Shown here: piece by piece, positions 1 through 6,745 of the stretch | Numbering within the stretch: position 1 is the stretch's first letter | How the letters are laid out: every line of letters begins with the position of its first letter | Origin: Bacteroidia bacterium | Lineage (GTDB): Bacteria > Bacteroidota > Bacteroidia > Bacteroidales > Azobacteroidaceae | NCBI GenBank assembly: GCA_025996895.1 | Contig: BNTW01000012.1 | Span: 1 to 45,950, forward strand | Length of the DNA: 45,950 bases | Reading direction: 5' to 3' | Position numbers and translations under genes: made by a program | Notes under the pieces: model-generated | What the model was told of the DNA's origin: nothing | Databases searched by the model: none | What the model saw: only the letters and a program-made list of their open reading frames with translations

Positions 1-2
1 AT

Positions 3-305
3 TATGATTCGCCTTTACCGGATTGGGCTTGGGTGGGCTTGAAACTGCCGGAGCCGGCAAGAGTAACGGATATAGAATATTTATTTCGCACAGACGATAA
101 CAATATTCGGGAAGGTGATGTGTATGAATTGTTTTATTTTTCCGAAAATGGATTGGTTTTCTTAGGAAAACAGACAGGAGAAAAAACGGGAGTACTGTAT
201 TATAACGGTGCACCTTCGAATGCCCTGTTTTGGCTGCGAAACACAACGCGGGGGCAAGAGGAGCGAGTATTTACTTATGAAAATGAGAAGCAAGTATTTT
301 GGTAA
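3..305 (+). CDS. C-terminal fragment of an uncharacterised protein (partial, enters from left edge)
   Basis: The frame is open to the left edge: in-frame codons from position 3 precede the GTG at 33, so this is the last ~100 residues of a longer protein and the GTG is probably not a start. The fragment is aromatic-rich and beta-like (LFRTDDNNIREGD, ELFYFSENG, SNALFWLRN) and ends KQVFW. It resembles the tails of large secreted or periplasmic Bacteroidota proteins, some with transglutaminase-like or discoidin-like domains, but the catalytic part is outside the window. No function can be assigned. It is followed by a GC-rich hairpin and then the NVEALA locus. Confidence 0.6.
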   Translation, partial: YDSPLPDWAWVGLKLPEPARVTDIEYLFRTDDNNIREGDVYELFYFSENGLVFLGKQTGEKTGVLYYNGAPSNALFWLRNTTRGQEERVFTYENEKQVFW

Positions 306-338
306 TGAATAGAAACATGAATAATCATAAGAAAAAAA

Positions 339-385
339 GGGCGGAAAATTGTTGCTCTCGTGATAGTTTGACAATCCACCCGCCC
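339..385 (-). terminator. GC-rich hairpin with U-tract on the minus strand; possible 3' end of a small RNA
   Basis: GGGCGG (339-344) pairs with CCGCCC (380-385), and inside it ATTGT (348-352) pairs with ACAAT (371-375). Read on the minus strand the stem is followed by seven T's, as in an intrinsic terminator. On the plus strand it lies 34 bases past the stop of the left-edge gene but has no clean U-tract. Together with the minus-strand -7 box at 417-424 it would end a transcript of roughly 75-85 nt. Confidence 0.45.
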
Positions 386-416
386 CGATTTTCCTCTCAA
401 AAAAGAAAGGAGGCTG

Positions 417-424
417 CAAAAGTA
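417..424 (-). promoter_or_regulatory. candidate Bacteroidota -7 box (TACTTTTG), minus strand
   Basis: The reverse complement reads TACTTTTG, matching TAnnTTTG. A good -33 TTG is not visible at the expected spacing (a TTTC lies close to it). It points away from the NVEALA operon toward the hairpin at 339-385, and no convincing ORF lies in between. Confidence 0.3.
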
Positions 425-525
425 ATGAATTAATTTGAAACCCACGCGGTTTTAAGGTTGTTGAAAGGATAGACACAACCAAACATTTATAAATTATTTA
501 TTAACAATCTAATTCTTTTTAAAAT

Positions 526-759
526 ATGAAAAAGAAATTTTTTGGCGGAATCGCCGTATTAGCAATAGCAGCAGTAGCTGCATTAAATATAAATGTAAGC
601 AAAGAAAGAGAGAATTTGTCAGGCTTAGCTTTGACAAATGTAGAAGTATTAGCTTATGGGGAAGGTCCAACTCCTTGTGGAGGCCCAAAATCAGAAACAA
701 CAACTAATTGTTTGTCAACAAACAGTATAAATTGTAAGGATTTCTCCGGATGTCAATAA
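526..759 (+). CDS. NVEALA-family small secreted peptide precursor
   Basis: 77 residues. The N-terminus is MKKKFFGG followed by an Ala/Ile-rich hydrophobic stretch (about 9-22), like a signal or leader. Then comes LSGLALTNVEVLAYGE, a variant of the family's NVEALA motif. The tail is short and Gly/Thr/Asn-rich, with four cysteines (C51, C62, C70, C76). The family is known only as small Bacteroidota peptides often beside six-bladed propeller lipoproteins, as here; its function is not established. VLA at 41-43 fits a -3/-1 signal-peptidase I site, which would release a 34-residue peptide from Y44 (inference). It heads a same-strand locus with a signal peptidase and a CxxC lipoprotein, and is separated from the next gene by a strong hairpin. 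Low GC compared with genes after ~2570. Confidence 0.8.
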   Translation: MKKKFFGGIAVLAIAAVAALNINVSKERENLSGLALTNVEVLAYGEGPTPCGGPKSETTTNCLSTNSINCKDFSGCQ

Positions 760-771
760 TCTAATTAAATT

Positions 772-798
772 AGAGAAGGTTATTAAATAACCTTCTCT
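772..798 (+). terminator. perfect 12-bp stem hairpin after the NVEALA gene
   Basis: AGAGAAGGTTAT (772-783), a TAA loop, and its exact complement (787-798), followed by a T-rich stretch (ATGATTTTTC). It sits between the peptide gene and the propeller gene and probably terminates or attenuates transcription, giving a short abundant peptide mRNA and lower expression downstream (inference). Confidence 0.65.
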
Positions 799-862
799 AT
801 GATTTTTCTAACAAAGTGTTATCAATAAAAAAGAATCAATTTCATATAAAATTACAAACATT

Positions 863-1981
863 ATGCATAACAAAAAAATATTTATATTTTTGTCTGGTTT
901 ATTATTATTCATTAGTTGTAATTCACGGAAAGAACAAATTCCATTGGATATAGAAACTGAAACGATTGATTTTTGGTCGTTTAAAAAGATCAATGGAATA
1001 ATCTCTGAAAGTATCATAAAAGACACAAAATATATTCTGTTAGATAATTCCAATGATGATATTCTATTCCAAGGCATTGATAAAGTAAAAATTGTCAATA
1101 ATATTATTTATATTCTGGATCAAAGACTAAAGAAATTGGTTGTATTTGATTCTATGGGTGTTGGCATAGGAAAAGTGGGGCAAATAGGGCAAGGCCCTGA
1201 AGAATATTTGCAGATAAGCGATTTCGATGTAAACGATGCAGGGGATATTTACTTCATTGATGGAACTACAGGCGCAGATAGATTATTTGTCTTTGATAAA
1301 AATCTCCAATTTGTTTCTCGAAAACAAATGCCATTTGAGGCTGATATTATTCATTGTTTACCTAATAATAAATTATTATTCGGTCTTTCGTCATGGAATA
1401 AAGGAAAGAATGTAAATAAAAAAATAGTGATAACGGATACTGATATGAAAACGGAACAATCTTATATGAAATATGACGAATATCACGATGATTCTTATTG
1501 GATATCGGATTATGCATTCGTAAGTACAGGAGACAATATCTTATATAACAAACCGATAGATAATTTTGTATATCAATTTTCGAAGAATGGTGTTTTGGCT
1601 AAAGCTTATTTATTTGATTTTGGCAAAAAAAATGTTCCGAATGAAGATAAAAAAGATATTGAAGGAAATAATGAAAAATATAAAAATTATTGTTGTCTGA
1701 AAAATTTTACGGTTATTGATGATAAATATATTTTAGGTACATTGCGAGACGAATTAAAAACGAAACCTTTCATTATTGACCGAAAAAATAAAGAATTATT
1801 TATAGGTAAAGAAGTCATTAGTGGTGACATAAGCAATATTGCGGGTTTTTATGATAATAGAATCATATCATTTATTTATCCAGGTAAATATGAAAATATT
1901 GAAACTACGAATTTACCTGAAAATGTAAAACAATATGTTGCGGATGAAAATTTTGTACTTTGTATAAATGAATTAAAATAA
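863..1981 (+). CDS. six-bladed beta-propeller lipoprotein
   Basis: 372 residues. A lipoprotein signal peptide ends at C19 (lipobox LLLFISC), so the protein should be membrane-anchored outside the cytoplasm. The body is a series of short beta-rich repeats (IYILDQRLKKLVVFDSMG, then GQGPEEY, IYFIDG, LFVFDK), typical of the Bacteroidota six-bladed propeller family found beside NVEALA peptides. No catalytic motif is seen. AT-rich like the NVEALA gene, and 8 bases before the next gene. A role in binding or presenting the neighbouring peptide is only inferred from position. Confidence 0.75.
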   Translation: MHNKKIFIFLSGLLLFISCNSRKEQIPLDIETETIDFWSFKKINGIISESIIKDTKYILLDNSNDDILFQGIDKVKIVNNIIYILDQRLKKLVVFDSMGVGIGKVGQIGQGPEEYLQISDFDVNDAGDIYFIDGTTGADRLFVFDKNLQFVSRKQMPFEADIIHCLPNNKLLFGLSSWNKGKNVNKKIVITDTDMKTEQSYMKYDEYHDDSYWISDYAFVSTGDNILYNKPIDNFVYQFSKNGVLAKAYLFDFGKKNVPNEDKKDIEGNNEKYKNYCCLKNFTVIDDKYILGTLRDELKTKPFIIDRKNKELFIGKEVISGDISNIAGFYDNRIISFIYPGKYENIETTNLPENVKQYVADENFVLCINELK

Positions 1982-1989
1982 TAATTGAT

Positions 1990-2865
1990 ATGAGCAAGCT
2001 ATCATTAAATCTTTTCTTAGCAATAATCGTAGTAAGTTTTACGGCATGCAAACAAAATAAGAAAGAGGATTACGCAAGAAAAATCGTAACAGAGTGGATG
2101 GGTCGCACGGTTCAATTGCCGGATAATATATTACCCTCAGTACTGAATGAAGGCACTGTTTCTTCCGTATTATTTCAAACTCCCTACAAGATACTTGTAT
2201 ATACAGACTCAACAGGATGTACTAATTGTAAATTAAAATTATCTGTGTGGAAAAATTTGATACAGGAAATAGACAGTTTGATGCCAAACAAATTGTCTAT
2301 TCTGTTTTACTTTCATCCGAAAAATGAACAAGAATTATCATACTTATTTAGGAGAGAAAACTTTGATTATCCTGTATTTATTGATATGGAAAACCAAATT
2401 GACCAATTAAATCATTTTCCTTCTCAAATGGAATACCAATGTTTTTTATTGGACAAAGACAACAAAGTGGTGTTGATTGGAAATCCTACGCTAAATCCGA
2501 AAGTTTGGGAATTGTATAAAACCCAAATTTCCGGTGAAAAGCAGGAGCAACAACCGGTAACTACTGTTCAGCCGGATAAATGGACTTACGATTACGGAAC
2601 AATCCGAAAAGGCAGCAAAAATGCGGTGGTTTTTTCAATTGAAAATACCGGCGACCGGCCATTGGTGATCAGTCAGGTTTCGGCTTCCTGCGGTTGCACC
2701 AATGTGTCGTGGGATAAACAGCTGATAGAAAAAGGTCAAAGGGCGAAAATAACGGCCGAAATGACTCCCGAAGAAACCGGACATTTCAATAAAACCATCG
2801 AAGTGTTTGGAAACATGGAAGCATCGCCATTGAAATTAACGATTAGTGGCAGAGTAATAGAATAG
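1990..2865 (+). CDS. lipoprotein with thioredoxin-like domain plus DUF1573
   Basis: 291 residues. Signal peptide with lipobox FTAC (C20). Residues ~60-180 look like a thioredoxin fold: KILVYTDSTGCTNCKL carries a C77-T-N-C80 CxxC pair, followed by beta-strands such as LSILFYFHP and YQCFLLDKDNKVVLIGNP. Residues ~195-291 are a DUF1573 (Ig-like) domain with the conserved SCGCT segment. The pairing suggests a periplasmic redox lipoprotein; acting on the four cysteines of the NVEALA peptide is an inference. Base composition changes inside the gene: AT-rich to about 2530, then clearly more GC-rich, at the domain boundary. 8 bases separate it from the signal peptidase gene. Confidence 0.78.
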   Translation: MSKLSLNLFLAIIVVSFTACKQNKKEDYARKIVTEWMGRTVQLPDNILPSVLNEGTVSSVLFQTPYKILVYTDSTGCTNCKLKLSVWKNLIQEIDSLMPNKLSILFYFHPKNEQELSYLFRRENFDYPVFIDMENQIDQLNHFPSQMEYQCFLLDKDNKVVLIGNPTLNPKVWELYKTQISGEKQEQQPVTTVQPDKWTYDYGTIRKGSKNAVVFSIENTGDRPLVISQVSASCGCTNVSWDKQLIEKGQRAKITAEMTPEETGHFNKTIEVFGNMEASPLKLTISGRVIE

Positions 2866-2873
2866 CGGATTTT

Positions 2874-3707
2874 ATGAAGAAGTCGATAAAAAATATTCTC
2901 TATTATTTAACTGTCTTTTTTATTGCGATTTTATTGGCAATCGCTCTGCGAATATTTTTTATCGCTTCTTTTAAGATTCCTACCTCTTCCATGGAGCCTG
3001 TAATCAGTCCGGGAGATTATATTCTTGTGAATAAGCAGATTCCGGGGCCTCGCATGATTCCGAATTTCTTCTCACGGCAAGAAAATGAAGCACCCGAAAT
3101 CAAACGGCTGCAAGGTATAAGAAAAATCAGGCGCAACGATGTATTGGTGTTTAACTTTCCGTATGAAGGCGGCGGAAATCTGCATTTGGATTTGAACATC
3201 TATTACGTTAAGCGTTGTGTAGCTATTCCGGGCGATACTTTCCGGATTGAAAACGGACTGTATGAAGTAAACTCCAATCGTGAAATTGCAGGAAATCGTG
3301 AAGCCCAATCGGCGTTTTCCCACTGTCCGGAAACGGAAATGCCGCCGGAAATTTTTCGGTGTTTTCCATTCGATTCGGCTTATAACTGGAACGTAAAATC
3401 ATTCGGGCCATTATATGTTCCCCAAAAGGGAGATACAATCCGGATCGACGAAAAGAACAGGCTTTTGTATTGTAACTTGATACAGTATGAAACCGGCAAA
3501 GAAGTCCCGGACGATTTACAATCCTACGTTTTTCAACAGAATTATTATTTTATGGCCGGCGACCATGTGTTTGATTCGCGCGATTCGCGCTACTGGGGTT
3601 TGCTGCCCGAAGATCATATCGTCGGGAAAGCAATACTGATTTGGAAGTCAAAAGATATGCATACAGGAAAATACCGATGGAAAAGATTTTTCAAAGCAGT
3701 AAAATAA
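2874..3707 (+). CDS. lepB: signal peptidase I (S26 family)
   Basis: 277 residues, membrane-bound serine protease that removes signal peptides. One N-terminal membrane segment (~8-31) is followed by box B, PTSSMEPVISPGD, with catalytic Ser at S39. The general-base Lys is in box D, YYVKRCVAIPGDT (K113). Box E, GDHVFDSRDSRYWG, lies near residue 228. All catalytic elements are intact. There is a sizeable insertion between the boxes (~60-105 and ~125-200), as in Bacteroidota enzymes. Its place between a peptide-locus lipoprotein and a membrane ligase-like protein suggests a dedicated accessory peptidase rather than the housekeeping copy (inference). The 3' end overlaps the next gene by 31 bases. 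Confidence 0.88.
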   Translation: MKKSIKNILYYLTVFFIAILLAIALRIFFIASFKIPTSSMEPVISPGDYILVNKQIPGPRMIPNFFSRQENEAPEIKRLQGIRKIRRNDVLVFNFPYEGGGNLHLDLNIYYVKRCVAIPGDTFRIENGLYEVNSNREIAGNREAQSAFSHCPETEMPPEIFRCFPFDSAYNWNVKSFGPLYVPQKGDTIRIDEKNRLLYCNLIQYETGKEVPDDLQSYVFQQNYYFMAGDHVFDSRDSRYWGLLPEDHIVGKAILIWKSKDMHTGKYRWKRFFKAVK

Positions 3708-5500
3708 AGCCCGTCCTGACAGTGTTGCCGTTGCTGTTGGTGTTCAGTACGGTTTTCGTAATGGATAATCATCTGGCTTATGGCGTGATTACCGGAAAAT
3801 ATTTTTGGTTTTATGCCGCTATGGGATTAATTGCATTTGTCGGGTTGCTTACCGTCGTTATAGCCCCCCTTAGGGAGTTGGGGGCATTTCGTTTCTCTAT
3901 TTCAGACGGCTTGATTATTGTTTTTTGCTTTTCGGGATTAGCCGTCGGTTATTATCACAACGAAACCATCACAACCAAATTTATTTTACTTCTTCTCTTA
4001 CTTGTCCTGTATTTTTATTTCCGTATTTTTCTATCTCAAAACAAACGGTATTTGCCGGTTCTGTTATTGTTTTTAGTCATCACCGGTTTGGTGGAGGCCG
4101 TTTGGGGCTTGCGTCAATTATACGGTTTTTCTTATTCGCAACACAATTTGTTTAAGACGACCGGCTCGTTTTTTAATCCGGGACCTTATGCCGGATATTT
4201 GGCAGTCGTGTTTCCCCTCGCGCTGAATCTTTTGGTGCACGGTAAGCGGTACAGAGTGCACGATGGGTGGTATTTGGTAGAAAAGTGGATAGCGACTGTT
4301 ACGTGTATTGCGATATTACTGGTTTTGCCTGCAACCATGAGCCGTGCCTCCTGGTTGGCATCCGTCGCCGGAAGCATAATTGTCATATTGTCAAAATACC
4401 GGCATCGTGTACCGTTCACCTTGCACCGTGTATCGATAATCATTGCCGGAACGGCAGTGATTATCGTTGCCTTGCTTGGAATGTATCATCTGAAGAAAGA
4501 TTCTGCTGACGGCCGCGCCTTGATGTGGAAAGTATCTTTGCAAGCCATTCCGAAACATCCTTTCGGAGTGGGTTTAGGGAACTTTCCGGGAATTTATGCA
4601 TCGGAACAGGCACTTTATTTTGCTTCCGGCCAAGCCTCCGAACAGGAAAAACTGGTGGCCGGAAGTCCTGAATACGGCTTTAACGAGTATTTGCAAATCT
4701 GTATTGAATGGGGCATTATTCCGTTCCTGTTGTTTTTGGCAATCCTGATAAAAACAATCTATACGGCTTATAAGCGAAAACAATGGAGTATGCTTGCTTC
4801 TTTGGTATCGCTGTTGGTTTTTGCGGGCATGTCGTATCCGTTCAGTGTCCTGCCGTTTGCAATTGTGCTGGTTTTTCTGTTGGCGGCAATGACCCCCAAC
4901 CCCCTGAAGGGGGCTTTTAAACCGCACCCAACCAAGTCCCCTTTAGGGGATTTAGGGGTTATATTACTCGGTTGCTTACTCACGGTTCTTTGTCTCTACA
5001 ATCGTTATCCCACCTATAAGGCTTACAAAAAATGGAATTTGTCACAAATACTGTATCAGGCAAAAGCCTACGAACCGGCTAAAAAAGATTATGTTGCATT
5101 GTATCCGTATTTAAACGACAATATCAACTTTCTTTTTGAATACGGCCGTCTGTTATCCAATATCGGCCAATATCACGAAAGCAATCAAATCCTGCAACAA
5201 GCTTCGCGCATAAGCGGCGATCCGATGATCTACAATGTGCTGGGAAGAAACTATCAGTCATTGAAGGAATACCGCCAAGCGGAAAACTGCTTTCTTCATG
5301 CTACCCAAATACTTCCGAATCGTTTATATCCCTGGTATCTTTTGTGCAAGTTATATGCTGAAATGGGATTGCCGGAAAAAGTGAATGAAACGGCTGCAAT
5401 TGTTCAGACAAAAGAGCCGAAAGTGCAATCGGTGGCTGTAAGGGAAATGCGGGAAGAAGTAAAAAAAATAAAAAATAATATGAAGAATGGTTGTGAATGA
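3677..5500 (+). CDS. O-antigen ligase-like (Wzy/WaaL superfamily) membrane protein with C-terminal TPRs
   Basis: The start is taken at the ATG 3677 (607 aa) with AGGAAA 6 bases upstream; an in-frame TTG at 3641 is less likely. About ten hydrophobic segments cover residues ~10-430, with the large loop typical of O-antigen ligase/polymerase proteins (GLGNFPGIYASEQ, then SPEYGFNEYLQICIEWGI). Residues ~450-590 hold TPR-like helices (LLSNIGQYHESNQILQQASR, NVLGRNYQSLKEYRQAENCF). Family members transfer or polymerise glycans at the periplasmic face; the substrate here is unknown. The coding sequence carries four short repeat insertions (3863-3884, 4235-4266, 4403-4435, 4893-4958), translated in frame in loops, e.g. 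TPNPLKGAF and SPLGDLGV. Translationally coupled to lepB by overlap. Confidence 0.72.
   Translation: MEKIFQSSKIKPVLTVLPLLLVFSTVFVMDNHLAYGVITGKYFWFYAAMGLIAFVGLLTVVIAPLRELGAFRFSISDGLIIVFCFSGLAVGYYHNETITTKFILLLLLLVLYFYFRIFLSQNKRYLPVLLLFLVITGLVEAVWGLRQLYGFSYSQHNLFKTTGSFFNPGPYAGYLAVVFPLALNLLVHGKRYRVHDGWYLVEKWIATVTCIAILLVLPATMSRASWLASVAGSIIVILSKYRHRVPFTLHRVSIIIAGTAVIIVALLGMYHLKKDSADGRALMWKVSLQAIPKHPFGVGLGNFPGIYASEQALYFASGQASEQEKLVAGSPEYGFNEYLQICIEWGIIPFLLFLAILIKTIYTAYKRKQWSMLASLVSLLVFAGMSYPFSVLPFAIVLVFLLAAMTPNPLKGAFKPHPTKSPLGDLGVILLGCLLTVLCLYNRYPTYKAYKKWNLSQILYQAKAYEPAKKDYVALYPYLNDNINFLFEYGRLLSNIGQYHESNQILQQASRISGDPMIYNVLGRNYQSLKEYRQAENCFLHATQILPNRLYPWYLLCKLYAEMGLPEKVNETAAIVQTKEPKVQSVAVREMREEVKKIKNNMKNGCE
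3863..3884. repeat. C/G-tract inverted repeat inside the ligase-like gene
   Basis: GCCCCCCT, then TAGGGAG, then TTGGGGGC: an imperfect palindrome of the CCCC...GGGG kind scattered in Bacteroidota genomes. It is translated as APLRELGA in a loop between membrane segments. Confidence 0.5.
4235..4266 (+). repeat. GTGCAC-type dispersed repeat, copy 1 (coding)
   Basis: Begins GTGCACGGTAAGCGG and ends AGAGTGCACGATGG. Translated as VHGKRYRVHDGW. Related to copies at 8216, 12692, 40852 and 41552, and inverted relative to copy 2 at 4403. Confidence 0.6.
4403..4435 (-). repeat. GTGCAC-type dispersed repeat, copy 2 (coding, inverted)
   Basis: Contains CGTGTACCGTTCACC and TTGCACCGTGTATCG, the complement of the copy 1 core. 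Translated as HRVPFTLHRVS. It forms an inverted pair with 4235-4266 about 135 bases away. Confidence 0.6.
4893..4958. repeat. double C/G-tract palindromic repeat inside the ligase-like gene
   Basis: Two short palindromes, CCCCCTGAAGGGGG (901-914 of the 4 kb block) and TCCCCTTTAGGGGA, are joined by about 20 bases and end in TTTAGGGG. Translated in frame as TPNPLKGAF and KSPLGDLGV, peptide strings that are typical of this repeat class in Bacteroidota. Confidence 0.6.
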
Positions 5501-5664
5501 TAATCATAATAACGTAATTTGCAAACAAAGGAGGCTGCGTGGTTTTTGTCGGGTATTTCTGTGGAAAAAGTTGTGTATATTGTGGTATAAAAAAGGATTT
5601 CAATGCAATTGCAACGTATGCGAGAGATTTGTATGTTGTTTGAATGAATTAAAATAGTGTCCAT
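5501..5664. other. intergenic region with possible relic of a propeller gene end
   Basis: No gene is seen. The end (about 5620-5668: TTTGTATG, then GAATGAATTAAAATAG, then ATATGAGAAG) resembles the junction at 1960-1995 (TTTGTATA, AATGAATTAAAATAAT, ATATGAGCAAG), where the propeller gene ends and the next lipoprotein begins. This may be the scar of a duplication and deletion. AAAGGAGGCTGC near 5530 also occurs near 405. Confidence 0.3.
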
Positions 5665-6726
5665 ATGAGAAGATTATCATTGAAGATATATTGTGTTGTT
5701 TGTTTATTACTGTTTTCCTGTTCTTCCAGGAAGAGCGAAACGCCGGACGAGAATATTTCTACCGTTTTTCCCGACGAAATCAGCGAAGTTCGTGCGATGC
5801 GCTTGGACTACACCGGTTTCTCGCATGAGTTGATCGCCAACGGAACGGTTTCTGCCCGAAACAAAGCCGATTTGAAGTTTGCTACGCAGGAAAACGTTGC
5901 AGCTATTTATGTGAAGAATGGCGACCGGGTAGTGAAAGGTCAAAAAATCGCCATGCTCGACCCTTTCAAATTGCAAAACAGTCTGGAACAGGCAAAAGAC
6001 AATCTGGAACGCGCCCGTCTGGAGTTGCAGGACGTTTTGATTGGTCAGGGATATTCGTTGAACGATACGGCTGCTATTCCGAAGGAAACGCTGCAATTGG
6101 CCAAGGTGAAAAGCAATTTTGCCCAAAGCCTTATTCAATACGAATTGGCCGAGTATAACTACAACCATTCCGTCTTGTATGCTCCTTTCGACGGCGTGGT
6201 GGCGAATCTGTTTACCAAACCCTATAATCTGCCGGATGCTGCACAACCATTTTGCACAATTGTGGATAACCGGAATCTCGAAACGGATTTTATGGTACTG
6301 GAAAGCGAATTGGCCTTAATCCGTATCGTAGATAAAATACAGGTTTCTCCGTTTGCATTGAGCGAGTTTTTTGAGGGACGTATAACGGAAATCAATCCGC
6401 TGGTGGATAAAAACGGTATGGTACGGATAAAAGCAGCGATCAACAATGCACAAAATCAACTCTACGATGGAATGAATGTGAAAATACGCATTCAGCGTTC
6501 ACTCGGCAAACAATTGGTGATTCCCAAAGAGGCATTGGTACTCCGCACAAACAAAAAAGTGGTTTTTACCCTGAAAGACAGTAAAGCCCAATGGGTGTAT
6601 GTCCAGACAGGACTGGAAAATTCTACCGGATATGTCGTTACCGAAGGACTGAACGTTGGCGACAGCGTGATTTATGAAGGCAATATTAATCTGGCGCACG
6701 AAAGCCCGGTGAGAGTGAAGAATTGA
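5665..6726 (+). CDS. RND efflux periplasmic adaptor lipoprotein (HlyD/AcrA family)
   Basis: 353 residues. Lipobox LLFSC places the lipid anchor at C19. A biotinyl-lipoyl-like half (ATQENVAAIYVKNGDRVVKGQKIAMLD, about residues 72-98) is followed by a helical hairpin (LEQAKDNLERARLEL and onward). The second lipoyl half comes next (YAPFDGVVANLF), then beta-barrel and membrane-proximal domains (IPKEALVLRTNKKVVFTL). It should link the inner-membrane RND pump to the TolC-like channel encoded downstream. The first RND gene starts 20 bases after its stop, so the genes probably form one operon. Substrate unknown; peptide export is suggested only by the upstream NVEALA locus. Confidence 0.88.
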   Translation: MRRLSLKIYCVVCLLLFSCSSRKSETPDENISTVFPDEISEVRAMRLDYTGFSHELIANGTVSARNKADLKFATQENVAAIYVKNGDRVVKGQKIAMLDPFKLQNSLEQAKDNLERARLELQDVLIGQGYSLNDTAAIPKETLQLAKVKSNFAQSLIQYELAEYNYNHSVLYAPFDGVVANLFTKPYNLPDAAQPFCTIVDNRNLETDFMVLESELALIRIVDKIQVSPFALSEFFEGRITEINPLVDKNGMVRIKAAINNAQNQLYDGMNVKIRIQRSLGKQLVIPKEALVLRTNKKVVFTLKDSKAQWVYVQTGLENSTGYVVTEGLNVGDSVIYEGNINLAHESPVRVKN

Positions 6727-6745
6727 GAATTTAGAGTTGAGAATT

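Noticed and set aside
162..482. 106-codon minus-strand frame covering the region upstream of the NVEALA gene
   Set aside because: It runs through the hairpin and the left-edge gene, has no family resemblance and odd composition; the region is better explained by a hairpin and a possible non-coding transcript.
5707..6246. 179-codon minus-strand frame inside the adaptor gene
   Set aside because: Antisense shadow; the plus strand has a lipobox and all adaptor domains.
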